A DNA stretch of 64,000 nucleotides, from the NCBI RefSeq assembly GCF_039521565.1, contig NZ_BAAACP010000008.1:1-64000 (forward strand). The letters run 5' to 3'. Made by a program: the position numbers and the translations under genes. Shown here piece after piece: positions 16,719 to 25,137 of the stretch. Source of the DNA: Paraclostridium tenue. Lineage in GTDB: Bacteria; Bacillota; Clostridia; Peptostreptococcales; Peptostreptococcaceae. The notes beneath the pieces are model-generated. The model saw only the letters and a list, made by a program, of their open reading frames with translations, was not told where the DNA came from and made no database searches. Each line of letters opens with the position of its first letter. Positions within the stretch are counted from its first letter, which is position 1.

Positions 16719-16781
16719 ATTATAACAAATGTATAAATTTACCTTTTGAATTTGGAGTAAAGCATGTAATTTATGCACTAA
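16719..16781 (-). promoter_or_regulatory. 21-bp-spaced box promoter, copy B
   Basis: Minus strand: TTAGTGC (16781-16775), TTACTCCA (from 16760), 21 bp apart, and TATAAT (16724-16719). Highly similar to copy A over about 65 bp, including the ATGCTTTACTCCAAATT core. Confidence 0.7.
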
Positions 16782-16874
16782 AATATAACTAATTATTAAA
16801 ATTTCCTTTATAGCATAGTTAAAAGTAATATATAATTACATAAAAAGTAATTAAATTTAAAGGGGGAGTTGGAT

Positions 16875-17159
16875 ATGGAGGATTGGCGAAAGAATAGAAT
16901 TGAATCAGCGAAAAATGGTACTAATCCAATGCTCATGATTGAAACAAATGGGGGATATTCAGTTTTTGGAGACACGCAATTTTTACATGGACATGTTTTT
17001 CCTCGTTATGAGTGGGAAAGTGAAGAAAGAAAAAGCCAGTATGGTTATATGATGAGTCTAATTGGTTTGATTGTGAAAAACTTTATGATGAAAATAAGCA
17101 TAAAGAAATAAGAGAAAATATAACTCAATATTTAAAAGATTATTATAGCAAAGTTTAAT
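16875..17159 (+). pseudogene. HIT-family hydrolase, internally deleted and frameshifted
   Basis: The start (MEDWRKNRIESAKNGTNPM, GYSVFGDTQFL) matches clostridial HIT-like proteins of about 145 residues, but DTQFL is joined directly to HGHVFPRYEWE, so roughly 55 middle residues are gone. After ERK a missing base in an A run shifts the frame; the other frame restores VWLYDESNWF and runs to a stop at 17159. The HxHxH-type site is only partly kept. The ATG at 16875 has GGGGGAG. Confidence 0.8.
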
Positions 17160-17179
17160 AAAAGTGAAGGAATATGAAT

Positions 17180-17638
17180 ATGAAAATTAAATTAATTATG
17201 TGTTTTTTTATTGTAATGGTTTTTGCAGGAGGTTGTTCTAAAGAAAAAAATGAATTAAATAGTAATGAAATAAGTAAAACTGAAATTGAAAAAACTCAAA
17301 ACATATCTAAATTTCCAGAAGAAATAGTATTAGTTGATGAGAATAATTTACAAATAAATGCAGTTATTAAAGACTTTGTAAATAATGAAGGTCAGATTTT
17401 ATTAAAGATAATTAACAAGTCAGATGAAAAATTTACTATTTCTTTAGATAAGTTATATTTTAGTGAAATTGAGAAAAAAGCAAATCTTTCATGTGAAATA
17501 GATTCTAATTCCACTATTAATGAATATATAAAGATTGAAGATATACATAGTTTAGAAGATTTAAATGATAAAATAGAAGGAGCTTTTATTTTAAATGGTA
17601 ATGAAAATAATCAATATAAATTTCTATTCAAAACTTAA
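17180..17638 (+). CDS. Lipoprotein of unknown function
   Basis: A 152-residue protein with a lipobox: a hydrophobic signal MCFFIVMVFAGGC with the cysteine near residue 19. It should be lipid-anchored on the outer face of the membrane. The mature part is rich in Lys, Glu and Asn, with beta-like stretches (QINAVIKDFVNNEGQILLKI). No family recognised. The ATG at 17180 is preferred over 17174 for spacing to GAAGG. Confidence 0.75.
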   Translation: MKIKLIMCFFIVMVFAGGCSKEKNELNSNEISKTEIEKTQNISKFPEEIVLVDENNLQINAVIKDFVNNEGQILLKIINKSDEKFTISLDKLYFSEIEKKANLSCEIDSNSTINEYIKIEDIHSLEDLNDKIEGAFILNGNENNQYKFLFKT

Positions 17639-17664
17639 AAACTCATGTATTTGTAATAAAGTTA

Positions 17665-17703
17665 ATGCCCTTAGAATAAAAATAAATTCTAAGGGCATTT
17701 TTA
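17665..17703. terminator. Bidirectional terminator between convergent genes
   Basis: ATGCCCTTAGAAT and ATTCTAAGGGCAT, T run on the plus strand. Confidence 0.85.
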
Positions 17704-17741
17704 CAATAAGTATTTAAAAATATTTAATTTATTAAACTCAA

Positions 17742-17942
17742 TTAAATATTTTTAAATACTTCTGGGTTATCTGCTAAAAATTCTATATGACCACATTCAA
17801 CACAAACATAACATGAGATATTGCTTATTTTCTCAATTTCAAGTAGACCCTTTTTTTTATAAGATAAAAAAGGTTGTGAACTTATAGCTCCCGTGCAAAA
17901 CTTAACTTTCTTCATTTCTATATTGCATTTTTTACATTCCAT
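17742..17942 (-). CDS. Small zinc-ribbon protein, paralogue of 9958-10152
   Basis: A 66-residue protein with CKKC, CYVC and CVEC, and the ECGHIEFLADNP end shared with its paralogue 8 kb away. It should bind one zinc. A weak GGGAGAA lies about nine bases upstream of the ATG. Unlike the copy at 9958, the upstream region does not carry recognisable 21-bp-spaced boxes, so regulation seems to have diverged. Function unknown. Confidence 0.72.
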   Translation of the reverse strand: MECKKCNIEMKKVKFCTGAISSQPFLSYKKKGLLEIEKISNISCYVCVECGHIEFLADNPEVFKNI

Positions 17943-18180
17943 ATATTACAATTCTCCCTATTTATAAATTAAGTTATTTATATAGCTTTTATTATATTAT
18001 ATAGTATTTAAAATTTCTATTTATAAAAGATATTGAAAGTATTAAATATGTTTAAAAAAATAGTATTTAGTAATTATCTATAAAAATATCTGTTTTTAGA
18101 GAACAATTGTTAAATCCTAAGTTCTGCTATAATTAAATCAGGTATTGTATAACAAGAATTTTTTAGTAGGGGGATATACC

Positions 18181-18951
18181 ATGGATATAAGAAAATATAA
18201 TGAAATTGCATGGGATAATGAAGTTAAAATAGGAAATAAATGGACAGTGCCTGTGACTTCAGAGGAAGTGGAATTAGCTAAAAAAGGAGAATATAAAATT
18301 TTAATAGGGCCAACGAGATATGCACCAAAAGAATGGATTGGTGATGTTAGAGGGAAAAACTTATTATGTCTTGCATCTGGAGGAGGGCAACAAGGGCCTA
18401 TATTTTCAGCTTTAGGAGCTAAAGTAACTGTATTTGATAATAGCTCAGAGCAGTTATCAAAAGATGCTATGGTCGCAAAAAGAGATAATTTAGATATTAA
18501 TTTAGAAAAAGGTGATATGAGAGACTTATCAAGATTTAATGATGAGACTTTTGACTTTATATATCATCCTATATCTAATTGTTTTATAGATGATGTAGAA
18601 AAGTTATGGAAAGAATGTTATAGAGTATTAAAGCCAGGTGGGGTTTTAATAGCAGGATTTTCTAATCCACTTATATATATTTTTGACTTATATGAATGGG
18701 AAACTAATAATAATTTGATTGTTAAAAATAGTATACCGTATTCTGATATAGAGCAATTGCCAAAAGAACAATTGGAGGAACGTATAAATAATAAAGATAC
18801 TTTAGAATTTGGTCATTCATTACAAAGTCAAATAGGAGGTCAAATTGATGCTGGATTTGTTATATGTGGTTTTCTTGAAGATAAGTTAGGTGAAGGATTA
18901 TTAGATAAGTATATAGATACATATATAGCAACTAGAGCATTAAAGTTATAA
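18181..18951 (+). CDS. Class I SAM-dependent methyltransferase
   Basis: A 256-residue protein starting at ATG 18181 (GGGGGAT upstream). Motif I is LLCLASGGGQQGPIFSALGAKVTVFD near residue 65, followed by ERVLKPGG-like RVLKPGGVLIAGF. The N-terminal YNEIAWDNEVKIGNKWT pattern places it with a widespread clostridial methyltransferase subgroup of unknown substrate. It is only remotely related to the enzyme at 2784. A TATAAT lies at 18128-18133. Confidence 0.88.
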   Translation: MDIRKYNEIAWDNEVKIGNKWTVPVTSEEVELAKKGEYKILIGPTRYAPKEWIGDVRGKNLLCLASGGGQQGPIFSALGAKVTVFDNSSEQLSKDAMVAKRDNLDINLEKGDMRDLSRFNDETFDFIYHPISNCFIDDVEKLWKECYRVLKPGGVLIAGFSNPLIYIFDLYEWETNNNLIVKNSIPYSDIEQLPKEQLEERINNKDTLEFGHSLQSQIGGQIDAGFVICGFLEDKLGEGLLDKYIDTYIATRALKL

Positions 18952-18989
18952 TTAAATATAAAATAATAAGTTTTAAAATTTTTTATATC

Positions 18990-19052
18990 TTACTCCAAAA
19001 TAAACCTATCTTACTCCACTTTTAATCTTTTTTATTTGAATTTTTGTATAAT
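18990..19052 (+). promoter_or_regulatory. 21-bp-spaced box promoter, copy C
   Basis: TTACTCCA at 18990 and at 19011 are 21 bp apart; TATAAT at 19047-19052 follows. The region from box 2 to TTTTAA is identical to copy D over most positions. No -35 hexamer. Confidence 0.75.
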
Positions 19053-19129
19053 TATAGCTAGAGTACAATTAGATTTATATTATTCATATAAATCAAAAAT
19101 TCATATATAGATTAATTTGAGGTAATTAA

Positions 19130-19567
19130 ATGAAGATTATAAGTAATATTATGTTTATGATAGAAAAATGGAGTTTTATATTAGGAGTTATAATACTAGC
19201 ATATTTTATATTTTTAAAGATTATAAAATTTTGCAAACAACTTAATAAGAAACGAATTTCAATAATTTTAATATTATTAAGTTTAGTTATTGGCAGTTTT
19301 TTTGTAATAAGATGGAGAGCTTATCATTATATTTATGAATATTTAGAGATGCATAACATTACAAAAGCTGAAATAATAGAAGAAGATAAACGATGGTATC
19401 TTTTAACTTTAAGTAGTGGAGATTTCGGATTAGATTGTAGAATAAAAGGAAAACCTAAAAATAACATATACACTATTTATTGTAATGGGATAGATAAAAA
19501 AGTAAAGGTATCAGTAAATTATTTTGATGGTGGATTCAAAGAAAATATAGATTTGGATAAGGAGTAG
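19130..19567 (+). CDS. Membrane protein of unknown function
   Basis: A 145-residue protein with two N-terminal membrane helices (about residues 13-32 and 43-61) and a C-terminal soluble domain of about 80 residues containing SSGDFGLDCRIKG and YFDGGFKENIDL. GAGGTAATTAA precedes the ATG. Expressed from box promoter C and closed by a strong terminator. No family recognised; its layout would fit an immunity or accessory protein, which is speculation. Confidence 0.7.
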   Translation: MKIISNIMFMIEKWSFILGVIILAYFIFLKIIKFCKQLNKKRISIILILLSLVIGSFFVIRWRAYHYIYEYLEMHNITKAEIIEEDKRWYLLTLSSGDFGLDCRIKGKPKNNIYTIYCNGIDKKVKVSVNYFDGGFKENIDLDKE

Positions 19568-19577
19568 AAATATAAAT

Positions 19578-19614
19578 AAAAGCTATAAGATTAAATTTAA
19601 TCTTATAGCTTTTA
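19578..19614. terminator. Terminator after 19130-19567
   Basis: Perfect AAAAGCTATAAGATTAAA and TTTAATCTTATAGCTTTT arms. Confidence 0.85.
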
Positions 19615-19705
19615 TTATTTATGATCGTACAGAAAATACATAGTATATAATTTAACTAGAATATTTATTTTTATAATATATTAAAAATGGGGGAGGGAAT
19701 AAAAC

Positions 19706-19907
19706 ATGCCTATAAAGAATATAGACCAACCCAAAATTATTAAAATAGATGATACTTTAAGGTTAAGAGGTTTTGATAAATAAGTATGATTTTGCATGGG
19801 AATGGTATCAAGATTTAGAGTTAGTCAAGTTAGTAGATGGTCAAAATGCTACATTATACACATACAATAAACTTAAAAATAATATTAAAAGTTCATATTT
19901 GAAATAA
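19706..19907 (+). pseudogene. Truncated, frameshifted GNAT acetyltransferase
   Basis: GGGGAGGGAATAAAAC precedes ATG. The frame reads MPIKNIDQPKIIKIDDTLRL then RGFDK and stops at 19783; a one-base shift in an A run restores KYDFAWEWYQDLELVKLVDG before divergence and a stop at 19907. The joined sequence matches the first third of a clostridial acetyltransferase; the acetyl-CoA-binding part is missing. Confidence 0.7.
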
Positions 19908-19911
19908 AGTT

Positions 19912-19956
19912 ACTGCCCTTAGAATCAGAGTAAATGGATTCTAAGGGCAGTATTTA
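19912..19956. terminator. Bidirectional terminator
   Basis: ACTGCCCTTAGAATC and GATTCTAAGGGCAGT, nearly the same stem as at 17665. Confidence 0.85.
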
Positions 19957-20382
19957 TAATCTCTTATCTAATATTCTAAATACTACAATTCCGCATACAT
20001 ATATAAATGCCCATATAATACTTAATGTAATTATTACAATTCTATTTACATTCATAATAGTAAATATCGGAATTAAAATTGCTAATAAAAAAAATAATAT
20101 TATATACGTTATTCTAGCAGATTTTTCTCTTAACATTATTTTTCTTTCATCTTTCAAAATTATTTGTTCTTTCTTAAGTTTTTCCTCATATTTTGGTTTG
20201 TTTTCTGGTTTACTCCAATAGAAATACTTATAAATCATAAAAAGCCCTGGAACTATACCTCCTCCTGCTATTCCCCAAATAATTTCATCATTTTCTATAC
20301 TTGGTCCGAATAATCCAAATAATATAGCACATATCCCTATAGCTAAATAGCATAGTCCTATATACAGAGTACTTTTTTTCAT
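19954..20382 (-). CDS. Membrane protein paired with a YozG-type regulator
   Basis: A 142-residue protein with four predicted membrane helices in two pairs, separated by a charged central loop (KPKYEEKLKKEQIILKDERK). ATG 20382 lies one base past the stop of the XRE gene, whose last codons contain the GAGGAGG ribosome binding site, so translation is coupled. Small membrane protein plus small XRE regulator is a common Firmicute pair of unknown role; a second pair lies at 51545-52134. Confidence 0.75.
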   Translation of the reverse strand: MKKSTLYIGLCYLAIGICAILFGLFGPSIENDEIIWGIAGGGIVPGLFMIYKYFYWSKPENKPKYEEKLKKEQIILKDERKIMLREKSARITYIILFFLLAILIPIFTIMNVNRIVIITLSIIWAFIYVCGIVVFRILDKRL

Positions 20383-20383
20383 A

Positions 20384-20581
20384 TTAATCCTCCTCATAAA
20401 TAAATATTTCTTCAATTGACATATTAAAGTAGCGTGCAATTTTAAAAGCTAAAATAATAGATGGATTATATCTTCCATTCTCTAATGAACCTATTGTTTG
20501 TCTAGTTACCTCTAAAGCATTTGCCAATTCTTCTTGAGTTACTTTTTTTTGCTTTCTAATTTCCTCTAGTCTATTTTTCAT
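20384..20581 (-). CDS. Small XRE family regulator (YozG type)
   Basis: A 65-residue protein made only of the helix-turn-helix domain: RLEEIRKQKKVTQEELANAL, EVTRQTIGSLENGRYNPS, then the conserved end FNMSIEEIF. It should bind as a dimer to the inverted repeat flanking its own promoter and control the coupled membrane-protein gene. Confidence 0.9.
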   Translation of the reverse strand: MKNRLEEIRKQKKVTQEELANALEVTRQTIGSLENGRYNPSIILAFKIARYFNMSIEEIFIYEED

Positions 20582-20610
20582 GCACTAACAAATCCTTTCT
20601 ACTTTTAAAT

Positions 20611-20670
20611 GGAAAGTTCGCTTTACATATATTGTAAGATTTTTCCAAAATCATGTCAAGTTAACTTTCC
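20611..20670 (-). promoter_or_regulatory. Promoter and operator of the XRE/membrane protein operon
   Basis: Minus strand TTGACA (20659-20654) and TACAAT (20636-20631) are 17 bp apart. GGAAAGTT arms (20663-20670 and 20611-20618 in opposite senses) bracket the promoter as an inverted pair. Confidence 0.7.
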
Positions 20671-20744
20671 GTTTGGGTTGGATATGTAACAATACATAAA
20701 ATTTTTACTTGATAGACTAGATTAAATAAAGATAATGCTTTTAA

Positions 20745-20860
20745 ATAAGTTTTTTAGGAGTATATGAAAAAACAGGTATAAATACATATTATGGTTTTGC
20801 ATTGGTATTATCATTTGAAGAATTAGATTCTTTTGAATGGATTAAAATTAAAAAAGACAG
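20745..20860 (+). pseudogene. Gene remnant
   Basis: An open frame without a start (FLGVYEKTGINTYYGFALVL, then SFEELDSFEWIKIKK) runs into a terminator. It looks like a protein fragment; no family recognised. The rest of 20671-21022 shows only a possible TTGATA/GATAAT promoter near 20710-20737 and the terminator. Confidence 0.3.
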
Positions 20861-20881
20861 GTTCCGATGCCTGTCTTTTTT
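20851..20881 (+). terminator. Terminator
   Basis: AAAAAGACAGG and CCTGTCTTTTTT around a short loop, T run on the plus strand. Confidence 0.8.
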
Positions 20882-21022
20882 AGTATATAAGTAGTATTTT
20901 AGTAGAAGTATATAAAAATTAAGTAGAAAAATATGAAAAAGTAATTGGATTTACATATGATATTATATACAGATTTCATTATTTAATACCTATAAATTAA
21001 AATTTTTTTAAAATAAATATAT

Positions 21023-22471
21023 TTATATATTTAAACTTGAACTACTATTACTTAATAAATTATTCAATTCATCAAAATTATCGCCTGCTATAACTAATAC
21101 ATCTTTAGGTAAAATATTAGTTGATCCATTTGGAATTAGTACTTCTCCTTTTCGCTTAATCATTACAATAAGAATATCCTCAGGTATATTAGAATCCATT
21201 ATAGCTTTATTTGCAATAGCACTACTATTATCAATAGTTATTTCCATCAACTTTGTACCTATTTCTTCTCTGTAATCATTAAAGGTTTTTAACACTAAAG
21301 ACTTATCATCAATTAAATCAAGTTTCTTGGCGACAAAAGGTAAAAGTGTACCTTGTAAGGCAACAGAAAAAAGTGCAACAAAGAATACTATATGAAAAAT
21401 ATCACTTTCAATTGAAACTCCATAAGTTAGAGCATATATTGCAAAAACTATTGAAGCAGCTCCTCTAAGTCCTACCCAAGATATAAATATTTGTTGTTTA
21501 AAAGGAATTTTAAACCAACTTAATATACTAAAAGTTGCTATTGGTCTTGATACAAATATCATAAACACAGATATAGCAACACCTTTTAAAATAACAGAAG
21601 GTAATTTAGATGGGAATGCTAACAAACCTAGTATGAAAAATAGCATGATTTGCATAATCCATGATATTCCATCAAAGAATTGGAATATACTTTTTTTATG
21701 TGGTATTTTACTATTACCTATCATAAGACCTGCAATATATACTGCTAAATAGCCATTACCACCAAAATATTCACTTAAAGCATATGATAAAACTGCAATT
21801 CCCATAATAAATATTGGGTAAAATCCATCTATTTCAAAATGAATATGTCTTAATAAATATATTGTAAGTTTAGATAATAAAACTGATACTAAAATTGCCA
21901 CTATAACTTGATTTAATAGCATAGGTATTATAGTGTTATATCCTTTATTTCCAATTAATCCTAGTATTATTACAGTTAGCATATATGCTAAAGGGTCATT
22001 ACTTCCACTTTCAACTTCTAATATTGAAGCAATAGATCCTTTTAAATTTAATTTTTGAGAACGTAATATTGCAAATACTGATGCAGCATCTGTTGATGCA
22101 ACTATTGATCCTATCAGTAATCCTTCTAATAAAGAAGTATTAAATACTTTAAAACAAAATATCCCTGTCAAACCAGCAGTTATAACAACTCCAAGTGTTG
22201 ATAAAAGTATAGACGGTATAGCAACAGGTTTTGCCATTTCCCAGCTAGTACCAAATCCTCCATAAAACATTATAAATACTAATCCAATAGAACATAACTT
22301 TTTTGTTAATTCGTAGTTGTCAAAATATATTCCAACAATACCATCAGATCCAAATAGCATTCCTAATATTATAAAAATTAAAAGAATAGGAACTCCAAAT
22401 TTGTATAAAATTTTGCTTGAAGTTATACAAATTAGTAAAACAAGTGCGCACATTATCATTAAACTTATCAA
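21023..22471 (-). CDS. CPA1-type cation/proton antiporter (NhaP2-like) with RCK-C domain
   Basis: A 482-residue protein. About 12-13 membrane helices form the Na+/H+ exchanger domain; IVASTDAASVFAIL and EVESGSNDPLAY carry the ion-binding Asp residues. The C-terminal 70 residues (KAIMDSNIPEDILIVMIKRK to DVLVIAGDNFDEL) form a TrkA-C/RCK-C domain, typical of K+/H+ antiporters gated by nucleotides. It likely expels K+ or Na+ in exchange for protons. The TTG at 22471 is favoured by AAAGGAGG ten bases upstream; an ATG at 22459 is possible. Confidence 0.9.
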   Translation of the reverse strand: MISLMIMCALVLLICITSSKILYKFGVPILLIFIILGMLFGSDGIVGIYFDNYELTKKLCSIGLVFIMFYGGFGTSWEMAKPVAIPSILLSTLGVVITAGLTGIFCFKVFNTSLLEGLLIGSIVASTDAASVFAILRSQKLNLKGSIASILEVESGSNDPLAYMLTVIILGLIGNKGYNTIIPMLLNQVIVAILVSVLLSKLTIYLLRHIHFEIDGFYPIFIMGIAVLSYALSEYFGGNGYLAVYIAGLMIGNSKIPHKKSIFQFFDGISWIMQIMLFFILGLLAFPSKLPSVILKGVAISVFMIFVSRPIATFSILSWFKIPFKQQIFISWVGLRGAASIVFAIYALTYGVSIESDIFHIVFFVALFSVALQGTLLPFVAKKLDLIDDKSLVLKTFNDYREEIGTKLMEITIDNSSAIANKAIMDSNIPEDILIVMIKRKGEVLIPNGSTNILPKDVLVIAGDNFDELNNLLSNSSSSLNI

Positions 22472-22885
22472 ATAATTGTTTCCTCCTTTATTTAGATTAT
22501 TAAATTTTAATTTGAAATTTGAAATTTTACAGGTGGGATTTTAGATAATATATATATTAAAAATTATAATATTATTTATATATTATTATGTTTAAATTTA
22601 AAATTTTGTCCTTTAATTTAAGCTTAATATAAAATGAATAATAATTCTACATTTGATATAATATTTATTTGTAAAATCTATGTTAATTAAATTAAGTATC
22701 TTAAAAAATTTTTTTTATAACAAAAATTGTTTCCAATTTTTTGTAAAAAAATAATATAATAGAGTATACTTTAGATTACAAAGTCAAACTAAGGGAATAT
22801 ATTATTAAAGAAATAATATTTTTAGTCTATAAATAATTTATATAAATAATAAATAAATTTTTAGAAATAGGAGGTGAGTTGTAAA
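22472..22885. other. Divergent intergenic region, extremely AT-rich
   Basis: It holds the starts of two divergent genes. A small inverted repeat CAAAAATTG / CAATTTTTTG lies near 22723-22742. I see no c-di-GMP riboswitch signature upstream of the EAL gene and no other feature. Confidence 0.4.
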
Positions 22886-25051
22886 GTGAAAATTATAAAA
22901 AAAAATATAATTTTAAATAGATTAAAAGGCATAATTTATATATCTTTGATAAGTATTTTTTTCATTCAATTAATAGAATTAAATCTTTCAAAAGAACTAA
23001 AAGAAACTACAATTGAAGTAAATACTCAAATTTCAAAAAAAATATCATTAGATATAAATAATAATATGAATAAGTTATGCTATATAGATAGATATATAAA
23101 AAATGAAATTAATGAAAATAAAAATAAGTACGATGAAAATGAATTATTAAAAAAAATAAATTTAATAAGTGATGGTAAGCTATTTAAATATATAGGTATA
23201 GTAAACAAAGATGGATATATTGATTTTGGTACTGATAAAAAAATATATGTAGGAGATAGAAAATACTTTAAGGATGCTCTTTTAGGAAAAAGTACAGTAA
23301 GTGATTTAGTAGAAAATAGGTTTAACGATGAAGCATCTATAGTATATTCAAAACCAATAATAATAAATAATAAAGTTAAAGGTGTTATAGTTGGAGTTCA
23401 AAGTGAAGAAATTTTACAAAAAAGTTTAGTTGAAAATGTCTTTCCAGAAAATATAACTGTAGATATAGTCAGTAAAAATGGTAGACTTTTAATAACTTCA
23501 AAGGGAGAAGAAACACTTTATGCAAATTATATAAAAAAGGGCATAGCTAAATATAATGAGCAAAACTTTCAAGTATTTAAAAAAGGAAATGTAAAATATG
23601 TAATATCATTTAATAAAATAAAAGAAAGTGATTGGTATGTTGTTACAGTAGCATCTGTAAAACAAGCATTTAAAGGTGCATATAATACAATTAGGTTAGC
23701 TAGGGCATCTATTGTAGTAATACTAATTTCATATATAATTTCATCAACATTAAGAGATTTTAAAAAAGCAAAACAGTTAAAAGAACTGAGAAATAAAGAT
23801 GGATTAACAAATCTTAGGAATTTAGAAAATTTTAAAATAGAATGTGGTAAAGTTTTGAAAAATAGCAAAAGTGAAGATAGCTATGTGAATATAGTTTTTG
23901 ATATAAAAAATTTCAAAAGTATAAATGAATTATTTAGCTATAAAATAGGAGATAAAATTTTAGTAGGAGTTGCTGAAAATATAAGAACTATAAAATTTGA
24001 AAATATTAGTGGAAGAATAGGTGAAGATATATTTTCAATATTATTTAAAGTAAAAGATGAAAATGACTTAGATAGTAAAATAAAGTATTTGAAAGATAAG
24101 ATTTCACTTTATTTTGATAATAAAAATAAGATAGATTTAGAACTAAATGTTGGAGTATTTAAAATAAAAGATAAAGAAATGGAAATAAGTAAAATTATAG
24201 ATAATTCAAACTCTGCAAGAATTGAAGCAAAAAAACATAGAGAATGTCTATATTATGTATATAATGATGAATTAGAATTAAAAATCCATCAAGAGCTAAT
24301 TGTAAAAAAAGATTTAAAAAATGCATTTAAAAATAACGAAATAGAAATTTTATATCAACCTAAGGTTAATATTCATACAGAAAAAATAGAATCTGTGGAA
24401 GCTTTAATAAGATGGAATCATAAGGTTTTTGGATATATTTCACCAGAAATATTTGTACCTATAGCAGAGGAAAATGGAGATATTAATTTAATAGGTAGGT
24501 GGGTTATAAAAGAAGTTTGCAAAGAGATAAAAAAATGTAAAGACAACAATGAAAAAATTGTGCCAGTTGCTATAAATCTTTCAAGAAGGGAATTATATCA
24601 AGCAAATTTAATTAGTTATATATTAAATATGATTGAAAAATACGATATTGAACCTGAGCTTTTAGAATTTGAAATTACAGAAACTGCAGATGTTAATGAT
24701 ACTAAGATGATAAATAAAAAAGTTGAAGATATAAGAAAATTAGGTATGAAAATAGCAATTGATGATTTTGGTAAAGGTTGTTCAACTTTAGAAAATTTAA
24801 AAAATCTAGAAGTAGATATAGTAAAAATAGATAGATATTTATCACTAGATATTGAAACAAGTGAAAAATCTAGAAAACTTTTAGAGTTAATAATTAAGCT
24901 TGCAAAAGAATATAACTTTGAAGTTGTATGCGAAGGAATTGAAAATATGAATCAAATTAATATTTTAAAAAATCTAAACTGTAATATTGTTCAAGGTTAT
25001 GTGTATTATAAACCACTTAGTATAGATAAATTAAAAGAAGTACTTAATTAA
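22886..25051 (+). CDS. Cache-GGDEF-EAL c-di-GMP phosphodiesterase
   Basis: A 721-residue protein starting at GTG 22886 with an ideal AGGAGGTGA. One membrane helix (about residues 10-28), an extracellular dCache-type sensor (contains DGYIDFGTDKKIYVGDRKYF) and a second helix near 265-285 lead to the cytosol. The GGDEF domain is degenerate (GRIGEDIF in place of RxGGDEF), so it should not make c-di-GMP. The EAL domain keeps EALIRW, NLS, EITET, DDFGKG, KIDR, EGIE and QGY, so hydrolysis of c-di-GMP is expected. Monocistronic, with a terminator behind. Confidence 0.9.
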   Translation: MKIIKKNIILNRLKGIIYISLISIFFIQLIELNLSKELKETTIEVNTQISKKISLDINNNMNKLCYIDRYIKNEINENKNKYDENELLKKINLISDGKLFKYIGIVNKDGYIDFGTDKKIYVGDRKYFKDALLGKSTVSDLVENRFNDEASIVYSKPIIINNKVKGVIVGVQSEEILQKSLVENVFPENITVDIVSKNGRLLITSKGEETLYANYIKKGIAKYNEQNFQVFKKGNVKYVISFNKIKESDWYVVTVASVKQAFKGAYNTIRLARASIVVILISYIISSTLRDFKKAKQLKELRNKDGLTNLRNLENFKIECGKVLKNSKSEDSYVNIVFDIKNFKSINELFSYKIGDKILVGVAENIRTIKFENISGRIGEDIFSILFKVKDENDLDSKIKYLKDKISLYFDNKNKIDLELNVGVFKIKDKEMEISKIIDNSNSARIEAKKHRECLYYVYNDELELKIHQELIVKKDLKNAFKNNEIEILYQPKVNIHTEKIESVEALIRWNHKVFGYISPEIFVPIAEENGDINLIGRWVIKEVCKEIKKCKDNNEKIVPVAINLSRRELYQANLISYILNMIEKYDIEPELLEFEITETADVNDTKMINKKVEDIRKLGMKIAIDDFGKGCSTLENLKNLEVDIVKIDRYLSLDIETSEKSRKLLELIIKLAKEYNFEVVCEGIENMNQINILKNLNCNIVQGYVYYKPLSIDKLKEVLN

Positions 25052-25060
25052 TATTTAATA

Positions 25061-25117
25061 AAAAAATCCTGTATATAAACATAATTTTTCATGTTTAATA
25101 TATAGGATTTTTTTATT
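25061..25117. terminator. Bidirectional terminator between convergent genes
   Basis: AAAAATCCTGTATATAAACAT pairs with the mirrored arm ATGTTTAATATATAGGATTT imperfectly, with T runs on both sides. Confidence 0.8.
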
Positions 25118-25137
25118 ATATTTATATATAATATTTA

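Noticed and set aside
17943..18140. A seventh 21-bp-spaced box promoter before the zinc-ribbon gene at 17742
   Set aside because: At the expected distance from its TATAAT only CTTTTA agrees with box 2 and box 1 is absent.
22472..22885. c-di-GMP riboswitch upstream of the EAL protein
   Set aside because: The conserved GEMM core sequences were not found in this stretch.
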